Shown here one piece after another: positions 10,025 through 19,246 of a DNA stretch of 64,000 nucleotides. The stretch is from assembly GCF_000214215.1 (NCBI RefSeq), contig NC_015559.1, positions 3,149,001-3,213,000 on the forward strand, given 5' to 3'. The position numbers and the translations under genes are program-made. Within the stretch, counting starts at the first letter, position 1. Every line of letters begins with the position of its first letter. The DNA is from Marinomonas posidonica IVIA-Po-181. Lineage in GTDB: Bacteria; Pseudomonadota; Gammaproteobacteria; Pseudomonadales; Marinomonadaceae. The notes under the pieces are model-generated. The model was given only the letters and a program-made list of their open reading frames with translations, searched no databases and was not told where the DNA came from.

Positions 10025-10864
10025 ATGCTATTTATCGAGGCATTAAACAGAGCCAGTACCAAGCAGATTGACAGGAAACTTCTTGCCAAAGGCAAGCCAC
10101 GTCTGTTTGTAAGTAACAAGGACTCTGTTGACCTCAGCAGTGCCGCCCACCAAGTGAAAGAAATTCATGTAGACAGTGATATAAAAGAGTCGCTAACCGC
10201 TTCTTCTAGTATTTTTGCCAACCTACTAGAGCATGTTTTAGGGTATTTAATTCAATCCAATCTACAGGTGTATTCGCCAGAAGAATTGGATTTGGATCAA
10301 AAAGATTGGAAATTATTCCTACAGGTTCCGCCAACTGGCATGAGCAGACCTAGTTCTCAAGCTGGTTACAGCACACCTGAAGTTCGGCAACACCCACCCG
10401 CAAAACAATTAATTTTTCACATCCCAGTGAAGCCGGCTTATGGCCTTGCCACCGAAATGACACTTATGGTTTCACCTCACCAAGGTTCTCCAGAAGTCCC
10501 AAGCTTTTTCTATAACTTGCCAAAAGAGACCCGCTTACCTACGCTCATCACGCCCTATCCACCAGAGTTTATTGAACAACAGGTAACACATCACCATATT
10601 TTATTAGACCAAGATGGCGAAGCCGATCAATTATCGCCTCTTTACGCTCAGGTTAATCAAAGCAAACTAGAGGAAGGCACCATACCACCAGCCATTCATG
10701 GTTTGAGAATATGGAAAGCAAAAAATAAGGTTCTCACTCCAGCCATACTGGGTGACCAACGAATTGGCTTGGTATTTATTGGCCACCATAAACCGCTCGA
10801 CAGCAGCATCATTAGCGATGAAGAGCGAGCTAGACAAGCCAACAACCTGTACACCAAAGCCTAA
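10025..10864 (+). CDS. Hypothetical protein, 279 residues
   Basis: I do not recognise this protein. The ATG at 10025 has AAAGGAG nine bases upstream and is preferred over an upstream in-frame ATG at 9998. There is no signal peptide, transmembrane helix or nucleotide-binding loop. The N-terminal half (about 1-85) looks alpha-helical and begins MLFIEALNRASTKQIDRKLLAKG. The middle is rich in proline (PPTGMSRPSSQAGYSTPEVRQH) and the C-terminal half looks like beta structure (LIFHIPVKPAYG, IGLVFIGHHKP). Codon use resembles its neighbours. It ends just before a terminator shared with the convergent erpA. Confidence 0.8.
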   Translation: MLFIEALNRASTKQIDRKLLAKGKPRLFVSNKDSVDLSSAAHQVKEIHVDSDIKESLTASSSIFANLLEHVLGYLIQSNLQVYSPEELDLDQKDWKLFLQVPPTGMSRPSSQAGYSTPEVRQHPPAKQLIFHIPVKPAYGLATEMTLMVSPHQGSPEVPSFFYNLPKETRLPTLITPYPPEFIEQQVTHHHILLDQDGEADQLSPLYAQVNQSKLEEGTIPPAIHGLRIWKAKNKVLTPAILGDQRIGLVFIGHHKPLDSSIISDEERARQANNLYTKA

Positions 10865-10895
10865 CGAGAGCAAGCCCCCTTCATTTTTGAGCCAT

Positions 10896-10928
10896 AAAAA
10901 AGGCCTTCACTTACGTGAAGACCTTTTT
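10896..10928. terminator. Bidirectional terminator between convergent genes
   Basis: A-rich flank, stem AAAGG-c-CTTCAC / GTGAAG-a-CCTTT around TTAC, then a T-run. It serves the 279-residue protein gene on plus and erpA on minus. Confidence 0.85.
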
Positions 10929-10949
10929 AACAAATCACAACCGCTCTAC

Positions 10950-11297
10950 TTAAATACTGAAACTCGCACCACAACCACACGTTGAAGTTGCATTAGGGTT
11001 TTGCACTGTAAAACGAGAACCTTCTAAATTTTCTTTATAGTCGACTTCTGAACCCACTAGATATTGGAAGCTTAATGGGTCAACCACTAAGGTCACCCCA
11101 TCTCTAACCACTTCTGTATCATCCTCTTGATGTTCTTCATCAAAGGTGAAGCCATATTGAAAGCCAGAACAACCGCCACCCGTTACGTACACACGTAACA
11201 TCAAGCGAGCATTCTCTTCTTCTTCAATTAGAGACTTTAGTTTTGCCGCGGCCGCCTCTGTAAATTCAATTGGATCGACCGATTCAACCACACTCAT
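10950..11297 (-). CDS. erpA: Iron-sulfur cluster insertion protein ErpA
   Basis: ErpA is an A-type carrier that delivers Fe-S clusters to apoproteins such as IspG/IspH. The 115 residues contain the three conserved cysteines: Cys43 in [11 protein letters not shown] and Cys107/Cys109 in [16 protein letters not shown]. The [11 protein letters not shown] tail separates ErpA from IscA and SufA. It stands alone on the minus strand between prfC and a bidirectional terminator. Confidence 0.96.
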   Translation of the reverse strand: MSVVESVDPIEFTEAAAAKLKSLIEEEENARLMLRVYVTGGGCSGFQYGFTFDEEHQEDDTEVVRDGVTLVVDPLSFQYLVGSEVDYKENLEGSRFTVQNPNATSTCGCGASFSI

Positions 11298-11370
11298 TAT
11301 GACACCATATATAATACTGTTACGAATAACCGAATTATCCGCTTAACCTAGTAATTTAGTCAAGTATTGA

Positions 11371-12960
11371 TCAATGTTCTCGAGTTGCACGGAAGGTAAC
11401 ATCCGGAAAACGCTCTTGTGCTAGATTCAAATTGACCATGGTTGGCGCAATATAAGACAAATTATCACCACCATCTAACGCCAAATTAACCTGATTCTTG
11501 CGTTTGAACTCTTCCAGTTTCTTACCATCTTCACAATCAACCCAACGAGCCGTCGCAACGTTAACCGATTCATAAATGGCTTCCACATTGTATTCCGCTT
11601 TCAGACGCGCTACGACCACATCAAATTGCAGCACACCAACCGCACCCACAATCAGATCATTGTTTTGCAATGGACGAAAGACCTGTACAGCCCCCTCTTC
11701 TGATAGCTGAACCAAACCCTTTAGCAATTGCTTTTGCTTTAATGGGTCTTTCAAACGAATACGACGGAACAATTCCGGTGCAAAGTTTGGAATACCAGAA
11801 AATTTCAGACTTTCACCTTGTGTAAAAGTATCACCTATCTGAATGGTTCCGTGGTTATGCAAACCAATAATATCACCCGCAAAGGCCTCTTCAGCACGCG
11901 ATCGATCACCTGCCATAAAGGTCACGGCATCGGAAATGCTAATATTTTTACCGATCCGTACATGATTCATCTTCATGCCTTGTTTATAGGTTCCCGACAC
12001 AATTCGCATAAAGGCAATACGGTCACGGTGTTTCGGGTCCATATTGGCTTGAATCTTAAACACAAAGCCTGAAAACGTCTCATCTTTCGCTTCGACTTGA
12101 CGTTCATTGGTCTGACGAGGCAATGGCGCTGGCGCCCACTTCGTCAAACCGTCCAACATATGATCGACACCGAAGTTACCCAAAGCCGTACCAAAATAGA
12201 CAGGTGTCAGTTCACCTTCCATAAACAACTCGTGGTCAAATTCATTTGACGCGCCCATGACCAACTCAAGCTCTTCACGTAACTGCTGAGCCAATTCGTC
12301 GCCCACTGCGACATCCAAATCCGGGTTATTCAGACCTTTCACCACACGCAATTCCTGAATGGTATGACCTTGACCCGTTGAGTACAGAATCGTTTCATCC
12401 CGATGTATGTGATACACACCTTTGAACTCTTTACCACAACCAATCGGCCAAGTAATTGGCGCACACATGATATTAAGTTCGCTTTCGACCTCATCTAAGA
12501 CTTCCATTGGATCACGAATATCACGGTCCAATTTGTTCATAAAGGTGACAATTGGCGTGTCACGTAAACGGGTAACTTCCATTAGTTTGCGAGTACGATC
12601 CTCGACCCCTTTTGCCGTATCGATGACCATCAAACAAGAGTCAACAGCGGTTAAAGTTCGATACGTATCTTCCGAGAAGTCTTCGTGTCCTGGTGTATCC
12701 AATAGATTCACCAAACAATCGTTATATGGGAACTGCATAACAGACGTCGTGATCGAGATACCACGTTCCTTCTCCATGTCCATCCAATCGGATTTGGCAT
12801 GCTGCTTCGAACCGCGCCCTTTGACTGTTCCTGCCGACTGAATCGCACGTCCGAACAACAACACTTTTTCTGTGATGGTGGTTTTACCTGCATCCGGGTG
12901 GGAAATAATCGCAAAAGTACGACGCTTGTTTACTTCATTAATAAAATCGGCGTTTGCCAT
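11371..12960 (-). CDS. prfC: Peptide chain release factor 3
   Basis: RF3 is a GTPase that recycles RF1/RF2 after termination. The ATG at 12960 ([28 protein letters not shown]) has GGAG eight bases upstream and gives 529 residues, the E. coli length; a 33-residue in-frame Cys/Arg-rich extension is not coding-like. G motifs visible are G1 [10 protein letters not shown]2/switch I around [12 protein letters not shown]3 [10 protein letters not shown] and G4 FMNKLDRD. Domain II and the RF3-specific C-terminal domain ([18 protein letters not shown]) complete it. Confidence 0.97.
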   Translation of the reverse strand: MANADFINEVNKRRTFAIISHPDAGKTTITEKVLLFGRAIQSAGTVKGRGSKQHAKSDWMDMEKERGISITTSVMQFPYNDCLVNLLDTPGHEDFSEDTYRTLTAVDSCLMVIDTAKGVEDRTRKLMEVTRLRDTPIVTFMNKLDRDIRDPMEVLDEVESELNIMCAPITWPIGCGKEFKGVYHIHRDETILYSTGQGHTIQELRVVKGLNNPDLDVAVGDELAQQLREELELVMGASNEFDHELFMEGELTPVYFGTALGNFGVDHMLDGLTKWAPAPLPRQTNERQVEAKDETFSGFVFKIQANMDPKHRDRIAFMRIVSGTYKQGMKMNHVRIGKNISISDAVTFMAGDRSRAEEAFAGDIIGLHNHGTIQIGDTFTQGESLKFSGIPNFAPELFRRIRLKDPLKQKQLLKGLVQLSEEGAVQVFRPLQNNDLIVGAVGVLQFDVVVARLKAEYNVEAIYESVNVATARWVDCEDGKKLEEFKRKNQVNLALDGGDNLSYIAPTMVNLNLAQERFPDVTFRATREH

Positions 12961-13106
12961 GTATAAAAATCTCCGCCTTGCGCAACGACAGCACAAACAT
13001 AAAATACGCTCTCTGCTCCGCCTAACCAAAGGCCATAAACAACCGATATGACGCCACAATGGTCGTCAAAATCTAGGTTATCTAGAGATAAGAGCATTTA
13101 AAATTG

Positions 13107-13121
13107 GGCGTATTATACGCC
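13107..13121 (-). promoter_or_regulatory. Palindromic -10 region, probably for prfC
   Basis: GGCGTAT-T-ATACGCC is a perfect 7-1-7 inverted repeat. Read on the minus strand it contains TATAAT, about 150 bp before the prfC start. No convincing -35 was found. Confidence 0.45.
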
Positions 13122-13301
13122 ACTGTCAGCTAAAGGCACGCCTTGTCTATGTTTTTCAATCTGCACAACCATTGAATTGAGACATGAAGAGGACTTTTTA
13201 TCCTATTTGGGCTAGGGATATAGACACTAAAAGCCCCTAGACTTGATCCCCGCACAAATTCTTAACCGACTCTCTTTGCCTACCCCCTAACCAAATAGTA
13301 T

Positions 13302-13316
13302 TGCAAACGATTTGCA
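13302..13316. promoter_or_regulatory. Candidate Fur operator upstream of fhuCDB
   Basis: TGCAAA-CGA-TTTGCA is a perfect 6-3-6 palindrome followed by AT-rich TTATTATTAATGAGAA, about 90 bp before fhuC. The site and its flank resemble arrays of Fur hexamers, though it is not a clean 19-bp Fur box. Iron control of siderophore uptake is expected for this family. Confidence 0.45.
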
Positions 13317-13406
13317 TTATTATTAATGAGAAGAATAGAATGTAAGCTTATGTGAGTTTGTCTCAAACAAACTTAATTCGCACACAACCCTATTTGGTTT
13401 TCTAGA

Positions 13407-14171
13407 ATGATAGAGTCTAAAAATCTGCAGTTTCGAGTTGGTGATCGCTCACTTTTATCTGACTTTTCCATGCAATTTGAAGCGGGAAAAATCTATGCTC
13501 TGGTTGGACACAACGGTTCAGGAAAGTCGACCTTACTAAAGCTTTTAGCGCAACAGCAATCCCCGAGTGATGGCGATATTTTGCTGGATAACAAAACGTT
13601 ATCCGCTTGGCCCAGCAAAAAGTTTGCTCAAAAAGTCGCTTATCTTCCTCAGCATACTCCTTCCACAGATACACTAACTGGGCGCGATTTAGTTGGTTTC
13701 GGACGCTACCCTTGGCACGGTTTACTTGGCCGTTTGACCAAGCAAGACAAAACCATTATTGAAGAAGCCATGCAGCTAACCGACACCTTGGATTACGCGG
13801 ACCGCATGGTAGACACCCTATCAGGTGGTGAACGCCAACGTCTGTGGCTCGCCATGCTACTGGCTCAACGCTCCGAATACTTACTCCTCGATGAACCCCT
13901 TTCTGCTTTGGACATAGCCCATCAGGTCGACATGCTAAAGCTGATCAAAAAGCTCAGCCAGCAGCTGAATCTTGGCGTTATTATTGTTATCCATGACATT
14001 AATATGGCCGCTCGCTTTTGTGATGACATTGTCGCATTACACAGCGGCAAGTTAATTGCGGCAGGCACCGTCAAAGATTTGTTCGATCAAGAACACCTCA
14101 AGCAGATTTACGACATCGATATGCACGTTGCCGATCACCCTGCAGGCTACCCAGTTGCCATGCCACACTAA
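13407..14171 (+). CDS. fhuC: Ferric siderophore (hydroxamate) ABC transporter ATPase, FhuC-like
   Basis: Cytoplasmic ATPase of a FhuCDB-type importer for ferric hydroxamate siderophores. The 254 residues show Walker A GHNGSGKST (about 34-42), Q-loop YLPQHTP, signature LSGGERQR, Walker B YLLLDEPLSALD and the switch His in VIVIHDINMA. The order fhuC-fhuD-fhuB with a fused FhuB matches E. coli. No outer-membrane receptor or TonB lies in the window. Ligand specificity is inferred from gene order and architecture. Confidence 0.85.
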   Translation: MIESKNLQFRVGDRSLLSDFSMQFEAGKIYALVGHNGSGKSTLLKLLAQQQSPSDGDILLDNKTLSAWPSKKFAQKVAYLPQHTPSTDTLTGRDLVGFGRYPWHGLLGRLTKQDKTIIEEAMQLTDTLDYADRMVDTLSGGERQRLWLAMLLAQRSEYLLLDEPLSALDIAHQVDMLKLIKKLSQQLNLGVIIVIHDINMAARFCDDIVALHSGKLIAAGTVKDLFDQEHLKQIYDIDMHVADHPAGYPVAMPH

Positions 14172-14204
14172 CAGCCAAGGTACTCAATTTCAGTGAGAAT
14201 TCCC

Positions 14205-15077
14205 ATGATTGTTCATTCGATAAAACGTCTAGGACTGACAACTTTGTTGTTATGTCTGAGCAGTTGGACGCTGAATGCTGAGCCACAACGCTTGGTGTCC
14301 ATAGACTGGTCTCATACCGAAACCTTATTAGGTTTGGGCGTAACGCCGGTTGGTGCAACTCAAAAAACCGCTTATAACGCTTGGGTTAAAGAGCCGAGTA
14401 TTCCCATAGAATCAGTCGATATTGGGTTACGAACACAACCCAATTTAGAACGTTTAGCTGAGTTAAACCCCGACCATATTTTTGTTTCGCCAGCTTATCA
14501 ATATCATCAAGCCAGACTGGAAAAAATTGCCCCAGTCACCGCTATTTCCATCTACGCTGAGGGCAAAGCGAATTGGCAAGCCCTACAAGACTTTACCCAC
14601 ACCATGGCGTCAGCGATTGGCAAAGAAGACGCAGCACAGCAACTCATTGCAGCATCTGAGAATTCCTTTCAGCAACTAAAAGCCTCCTTACCCGTCAAAC
14701 CACAAGCAGATCTACTGATGATTCAATTTATGGATGCTCGTCATGTGCGGGTATTTGGTCATAACAGCATGTACCAAATCGCACTGAATCAACTCGGTAT
14801 CAAGAATGCTTGGTCGGGTGACACCAATGCATGGGGGTTTGCTCTGGTCGGCATCGATAGTTTATTGGATATCAAAGGGCAATTTGTCGTAGTAGACCCA
14901 CTACCAGCTGGTGCTAAAGAACATCTCGAACAAGATCAGCTCTGGCAATATCTGATTAAAAAATCGGGGCATCCGGTATTACGCATTGAGCCGGTTTGGA
15001 GCTTTGGCGCAATTCCATCCACCGTACGCTTTGCCACCCTTATCACACATGCCATTCAAGAGCAGGAGGTAAACTAA
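14205..15077 (+). CDS. fhuD: Ferric siderophore periplasmic binding protein, FhuD-like
   Basis: Class III (helical backbone) periplasmic binding protein that hands ferric siderophore to FhuBC. The product has a hydrophobic N-terminal signal ([18 protein letters not shown]). A TroA/BtuF-like two-lobe domain follows, with [23 protein letters not shown] and [18 protein letters not shown]. The start is uncertain between a GTG at 14193 and the ATG at 14205, neither with a strong ribosome-binding site. Its TAA overlaps the fhuB ATG (TAATG), so the two are translationally coupled. Confidence 0.83.
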   Translation: MIVHSIKRLGLTTLLLCLSSWTLNAEPQRLVSIDWSHTETLLGLGVTPVGATQKTAYNAWVKEPSIPIESVDIGLRTQPNLERLAELNPDHIFVSPAYQYHQARLEKIAPVTAISIYAEGKANWQALQDFTHTMASAIGKEDAAQQLIAASENSFQQLKASLPVKPQADLLMIQFMDARHVRVFGHNSMYQIALNQLGIKNAWSGDTNAWGFALVGIDSLLDIKGQFVVVDPLPAGAKEHLEQDQLWQYLIKKSGHPVLRIEPVWSFGAIPSTVRFATLITHAIQEQEVN

Positions 15078-17053
15078 TGCGCATTCTACCCTTTAGCTTC
15101 GTCAGCCTTCTCTTACTGGCCGTATTAGCCGTCGGCTATGCGCAACTGACCGCACAATTGCCCTTCAGTCTAGCCTTACAAAGTTTTGTGCACACGGATT
15201 GGCAGTCTGTCATTTCCATCAAGCTGTCTTTAACCTGGTGGCCACGACTCTTCACTACCCTGATTTGCGGTGCCGCACTAGCGGTAGCTGGGGTATTGAT
15301 GCAACAAGTGTTGCGCAACCCTATTGCCTCACCTTCTACTCTGGGGGTAGCCACAGGTGCCAGTTTTGGCTTAATGCTGGCCACTCTGTACGCCCCTTGG
15401 TTAATCGAAATTTCGCACAGTCTGGTCGCTCTGTTGGGTGGCTTAATCACCATGGCATTGGTCTTTGCTTTGTCATGGCGACGTGCTTTATCGCCTACCA
15501 TTGTGGTCATTACCGGTCTGGTAATTAATCTGTATTTTGGTGCCTTTAGTACCGTTCTTTTGATTCTCAATGAAGAAAAACTCTCAGGCTTGATGATTTG
15601 GGGAGCCGGCTCGCTGGTACAAACGGGCTGGGAAAATGTGCAGTATTTATTACCCAAAGTCATCATTGCCACCGGTGCCGCTTTTCTCTTCCTCAAACCC
15701 TTGAGCTTATTAGAGCTCACCGAATCCGGCGCAAAAAGCTTAGGCGTTTCCTTAGCGAAATTGCGCTTTATTTGCCTAGGTTTGGCCGTCTTACTAACGT
15801 CATGGGTGGTGGCGAGTGTTGGCGTGATCGGTTTTATTGGTTTAGCCGCCCCAGCGATTACACGCTTATTGGGCGTACGTCGGCTGGCACCCAAGCTTAT
15901 TGTCGCGATGATCATTGGTGCTTTACTGCTAACCCTAACCGATTTGCTCATTCAGTCTTTACCGGGTTACATGCCAATGTACATCCAAACCGGTGCAGCC
16001 ACAGCAGCATTGGGAGCGCCTTTGATGTTATGGCTGCTCCCCAAACTGTCAATGAAAAACCAAACTCAAACGGAAACAATACTGACACGCCACACACCGA
16101 AAGTACGCCACGTTGGCAAAAAATCCATTTTACTCACAGCGGCGCTCCTACTATTGGGCTTGGTTGTCTTTTCCACTGTGTCGCTGCAAAACCAAGGTTG
16201 GCAATGGCTACTATTAAACGGCGAATGGTCAATGCTGGATTGGCGTTTACCTAGATTATTAACCGCTGTATTAGCGGGTGCTATGTTGGCTGTGGCCGGA
16301 ACCATCATTCAACGTATCAGTGGCAACCCAATGGCAAGCCCCGAGGTAATTGGTATTAGTTCAGGTACCGCCATTGGCTTAATTCTGTCTTTGTACACAG
16401 GTCTAGCGGCTGGCATTACGGGAATGTACATTGGTGGCTTAATCGGCGCAGCCTTGAGTATGCTAATCATTGTGTTGCTTAACCGAAAATCAGGCTTCCA
16501 ACCTGAGCGCGTATTGTTAACCGGTGTGGCCATAACGGCTTTGATGAACGCCATTCAAACCATCATATTAGCGGGTGGTGATCCTCGTAACTATCAGTTC
16601 CTCGCTTGGATGTCAGGTTCCACCTACTATGTCACTTACCAAACACTGTTAATGACCTTAGCTTTTACCCTTGTGCTGGTTGCTTTGGTGTTCCTGTTCA
16701 CCAAATGGCTAGATATTTTACCCCTAGGCCAAGCCAGTGCTCAGTCTTTGGGGGTGAGAGTCAGCCGTTCCAGATTAGTGTTGTTAGCCATTTCAGCTTG
16801 CTTAACTGTGGCTGCCACACTGGTGGTTGGGCCACTCAGCTTTGTCGGCTTAATGGCTCCGCATTTGGCTCGAATGCTGGGCTTTAATCGCGCGAAAGAG
16901 CATCTACTAGCCGCCGCTTTAGTGGGCAGTTTCTTGATGTTATTTGCTGATTGGCTGGGCAGACAATGGCTCTACCCACAAGAGATTCCAGCCGGCATGG
17001 TCGCCTCCATTTTAGGAGGACTGTATTTGTTGTGGGGATTGCAAAGACTTTAA
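15077..17053 (+). CDS. fhuB: Ferric siderophore ABC permease, fused double-length FhuB
   Basis: Inner-membrane channel of the importer. The start at 15077 overlaps the fhuD stop and is preceded by AGGAGG; it gives 658 residues, close to E. coli FhuB (660). The protein is a tandem fusion of two FecCD-type permeases (about 1-320 and 340-658), together about 20 helices. Each half repeats the family motifs, for example [17 protein letters not shown] and [19 protein letters not shown], and [19 protein letters not shown] and [19 protein letters not shown]. The last two contain the glycine that contacts FhuC. Confidence 0.92.
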   Translation: MRILPFSFVSLLLLAVLAVGYAQLTAQLPFSLALQSFVHTDWQSVISIKLSLTWWPRLFTTLICGAALAVAGVLMQQVLRNPIASPSTLGVATGASFGLMLATLYAPWLIEISHSLVALLGGLITMALVFALSWRRALSPTIVVITGLVINLYFGAFSTVLLILNEEKLSGLMIWGAGSLVQTGWENVQYLLPKVIIATGAAFLFLKPLSLLELTESGAKSLGVSLAKLRFICLGLAVLLTSWVVASVGVIGFIGLAAPAITRLLGVRRLAPKLIVAMIIGALLLTLTDLLIQSLPGYMPMYIQTGAATAALGAPLMLWLLPKLSMKNQTQTETILTRHTPKVRHVGKKSILLTAALLLLGLVVFSTVSLQNQGWQWLLLNGEWSMLDWRLPRLLTAVLAGAMLAVAGTIIQRISGNPMASPEVIGISSGTAIGLILSLYTGLAAGITGMYIGGLIGAALSMLIIVLLNRKSGFQPERVLLTGVAITALMNAIQTIILAGGDPRNYQFLAWMSGSTYYVTYQTLLMTLAFTLVLVALVFLFTKWLDILPLGQASAQSLGVRVSRSRLVLLAISACLTVAATLVVGPLSFVGLMAPHLARMLGFNRAKEHLLAAALVGSFLMLFADWLGRQWLYPQEIPAGMVASILGGLYLLWGLQRL

Positions 17054-17068
17054 GGTCGATAATTGCCG

Positions 17069-17105
17069 CTCAAACGTCTATATCAAAAACGTCGAGACGT
17101 TTGAG
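17069..17105 (+). repeat. Inverted repeat after fhuB
   Basis: CTCAAACGTCT and AGACGTTTGAG form a perfect 11-bp stem around a 15-base loop, 16 bp past the fhuB stop. There is no U-tract. It probably marks the 3' end of the fhu transcript or stabilises it. Confidence 0.5.
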
Positions 17106-17243
17106 CCTAAGGTTACCCCTTAAAACAACCATCCTGAGTTCAACGTAAACAACACACATAAAACACTCTCACTTCTAGTTCACCGAAAAAGAAATGGCTT
17201 CATCAACAAGCATGGTCACAAAAAACAGCAAACACTTGTGATG

Positions 17244-17257
17244 GGACATTTTTGTCC
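17244..17257. promoter_or_regulatory. Perfect palindrome GGACA-N4-TGTCC, candidate response-regulator site
   Basis: A perfect 5-4-5 inverted repeat about 100 bp upstream of the sensor kinase gene. Related copies occur before phnD at the distance expected for NtrC-type activator sites. It would allow autoregulation of the two-component genes. Confidence 0.5.
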
Positions 17258-17353
17258 TCAATATAGGCCCAAACCTAATAAAAATAAGACGTCCAAGTTG
17301 GCATCAATCTTTCATTAGATAAATAAATTATAAAAATAATAGGACATACATAA

Positions 17354-19246
17354 ATGGGGACTCCCAGCTTTTCTTGGCTTCGTAATATTGGCATTGGCGG
17401 TAGGCTATTTTTAGCTTTTGTTCTGATATCTTCTATCACCATTGTGGCAAGTGGGATGGCAACCAATACCTATTTGCAACTCAGTGATCGTCTTCTGCTA
17501 TTAAAGCAACAAGACATTCCTGGATTGGATGCGGCCGCTAGATTAAACGATAAAAGCCGACAAATTGTTGCCACTGCGCCACTGCTCGTGACCAGCGACT
17601 CTTCGGTTGCCAGAACCAAAGCCATGCGTGAACTCAGTTCTGCAATCCGAGAAATGGATTCGCTGATGCGCAACCTACCGGATTACAATCGATACTTTCT
17701 TGAACTTATTACGCAAATTAGCAACAGCCTAACACTGTTAAATCAAAGTGTAGAACGTCGAGAGGTCATCAGACAAGAACTCGCAAAGCACTCTTTGTTT
17801 ATCTTTCCATTATTCCAAGATGCCATTTATCAAGTAGATCAGATCCACCCTACTCCTGAGTTAGAAGCAGTCATACATCGACTCTATTATTTCTCTGGAT
17901 TAATCGAAAAAGTCAGCAACGATGCATCCTTTAACGAGTTAGACTACACCTTCTTAAGGCTAGAAAAGTTAGGCGCTGAAATAGCAGAATACCTGACCTT
18001 ACTGCCACAAGTTCCAGCTTCTTTGCAGGAGTCATTATTCGACTTGCTCACAATGAGCTCTAGGCAAGGGGCGCTTTTTCAACTCAAAAATGAAGAATTA
18101 GACCTGCTCTATCAGCAAAGCTTTCTGTTAGAAAACAGCCAACAACACATTCAGCAGTTAGCGGCACAAATCAATCAATACACAAATAACACCAACACAG
18201 GTATTCGCAGCTCACTCGAAAGAGCGATCAAATCCATACATGGCAGTATTCGTAATATTTTACTTTTGTCTCTTATTAGCCTGAGCATTGCTTGTGCGAT
18301 TTCTTGGTTTTATGTACGTCGCAATGTGTTGCAGCGCATCATTGAGCTACAACAGAATATGCGCGCCATTGCCAGCTCCCAATTGGACACTAAAATCCGC
18401 ATTGTGGGTCATGACGAGGTCTCAAGCATGGCTCGAGATCTCCAATACTTTCAGGAAACGGCAATACAAGTTGAACAAACCAATCAAACTCTCGCCGCTG
18501 AGATCGAAGAAAGAGTCGCCGCTGAAGCACAATTAAAAGCTGCTCAAAATGAATTGGTACAAGCGGGTAAGCTCGCAGCGCTGGGTAAGCTTGGCGTCGG
18601 GATTACGCATGAAATAAATCAACCACTGACCGCCATTGCCAGCCATTTGCATACGGCTGGGCGACATATGGAAAAAGAGCAAGTGAACAAGGCACAAACC
18701 AGCTTACAAAAAATCAGCCTGCTGCTGACCAAAATCACTCGCATCACCAAGCATCTCAAAGCCTTCGCTCGTGTTGCCGGAACAGAACTCACTCCCGTTT
18801 GTTTAGACACGGTTATTCGAGACGCGATCGAACTTATGTCAAGCCAGATTGCCGATCAAAATTGCCAACTTGATTATCAGACAAACGCCTCTTCTCTTTA
18901 TGTCTTAGCGGAGCCCATTCGCTTAGAACAAGTCATGGTCAACCTCATTAGCAACGCTGTTGATGCCCTATCAAGCGCCTCCTTAAAACAGCTATCCATT
19001 GAGGTGCATGAACAAAACAATAAGATAATCATTGATGTCAGTGATACTGGTATAGGCATTGAAGAAAGTCAGATAGAACAAATTTTTGACCCTTTTTTTA
19101 CCCAAAAAGAAGTGGGACAAGGGCTCGGACTCGGTCTATCCATTAGCTATAACATAATCCAAGACTTTGGCGGACAAATCAGAGTTTCATCGACCCCCGA
19201 GACTGGCAGTCGCTTCACCTTAGAATTAGCAAAGGCGGAAAAATAA
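17354..19246 (+). CDS. Two-component sensor histidine kinase (DctB/PgtB type)
   Basis: Membrane sensor kinase of 630 residues. A transmembrane helix (about 17-36) leads into a large, mostly alpha-helical periplasmic domain (about 37-298). A second helix (about 300-320), a HAMP domain, a short coiled coil and HisKA follow, with phospho-acceptor His419 in GITHEINQPLTAIASH. HATPase_c shows the N box NLISNAVDAL, DVSDTGIGI and GQGLGLGLSIS. Its stop abuts the ATG of the response regulator. The kinase module matches DctB/PgtB-like partners of sigma-54 regulators. The ligand is unknown; the adjacent Phn-type transporter suggests a phosphonate, phosphite or other phospho-compound, which is inference. 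Confidence 0.9.
   Translation: MGTPSFSWLRNIGIGGRLFLAFVLISSITIVASGMATNTYLQLSDRLLLLKQQDIPGLDAAARLNDKSRQIVATAPLLVTSDSSVARTKAMRELSSAIREMDSLMRNLPDYNRYFLELITQISNSLTLLNQSVERREVIRQELAKHSLFIFPLFQDAIYQVDQIHPTPELEAVIHRLYYFSGLIEKVSNDASFNELDYTFLRLEKLGAEIAEYLTLLPQVPASLQESLFDLLTMSSRQGALFQLKNEELDLLYQQSFLLENSQQHIQQLAAQINQYTNNTNTGIRSSLERAIKSIHGSIRNILLLSLISLSIACAISWFYVRRNVLQRIIELQQNMRAIASSQLDTKIRIVGHDEVSSMARDLQYFQETAIQVEQTNQTLAAEIEERVAAEAQLKAAQNELVQAGKLAALGKLGVGITHEINQPLTAIASHLHTAGRHMEKEQVNKAQTSLQKISLLLTKITRITKHLKAFARVAGTELTPVCLDTVIRDAIELMSSQIADQNCQLDYQTNASSLYVLAEPIRLEQVMVNLISNAVDALSSASLKQLSIEVHEQNNKIIIDVSDTGIGIEESQIEQIFDPFFTQKEVGQGLGLGLSISYNIIQDFGGQIRVSSTPETGSRFTLELAKAEK

Larger units (their letters stand above)
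12961..13406. other. Intergenic region between prfC and fhuC
   Basis: This 446-bp divergent gap holds the prfC promoter palindrome and a candidate Fur site near fhuC, given separately. No further gene, RNA or repeat was recognised. Confidence 0.6.
17054..17353. other. Intergenic region between fhuB and the sensor kinase gene
   Basis: This 300-bp AT-rich gap contains the fhuB 3' inverted repeat and a GGACA/TGTCC palindrome, listed separately. TGGCAT-N5-TTTCA at 17299-17314 resembles a sigma-54 promoter but lacks the -12 GC. Nothing else was recognised. Confidence 0.55.

Noticed and set aside
12961..13059. 33-residue N-terminal extension of PrfC
   Set aside because: Cys/Arg-rich with no family similarity; the ATG at 12960 has a good ribosome-binding site and gives the usual length.
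15136..15951. 271-codon minus-strand frame opposite fhuB
   Set aside because: Long, but it is the antisense shadow of a conserved membrane protein, rich in Lys/Thr/Pro from complemented hydrophobic codons, with no ribosome-binding site or family motif.
15199..16254. Plus-strand frames in other registers inside fhuB (15199-15528, 15598-16254)
   Set aside because: Fully inside a well-conserved coding region and with Cys/Arg/His-rich, non-protein-like composition.
17299..17314. TGGCAT-N5-TTTCA as a sigma-54 promoter for the sensor kinase gene
   Set aside because: The -12 element lacks G at the key position. Kept only as a remark because the palindrome at 17244 lies at a suitable distance.
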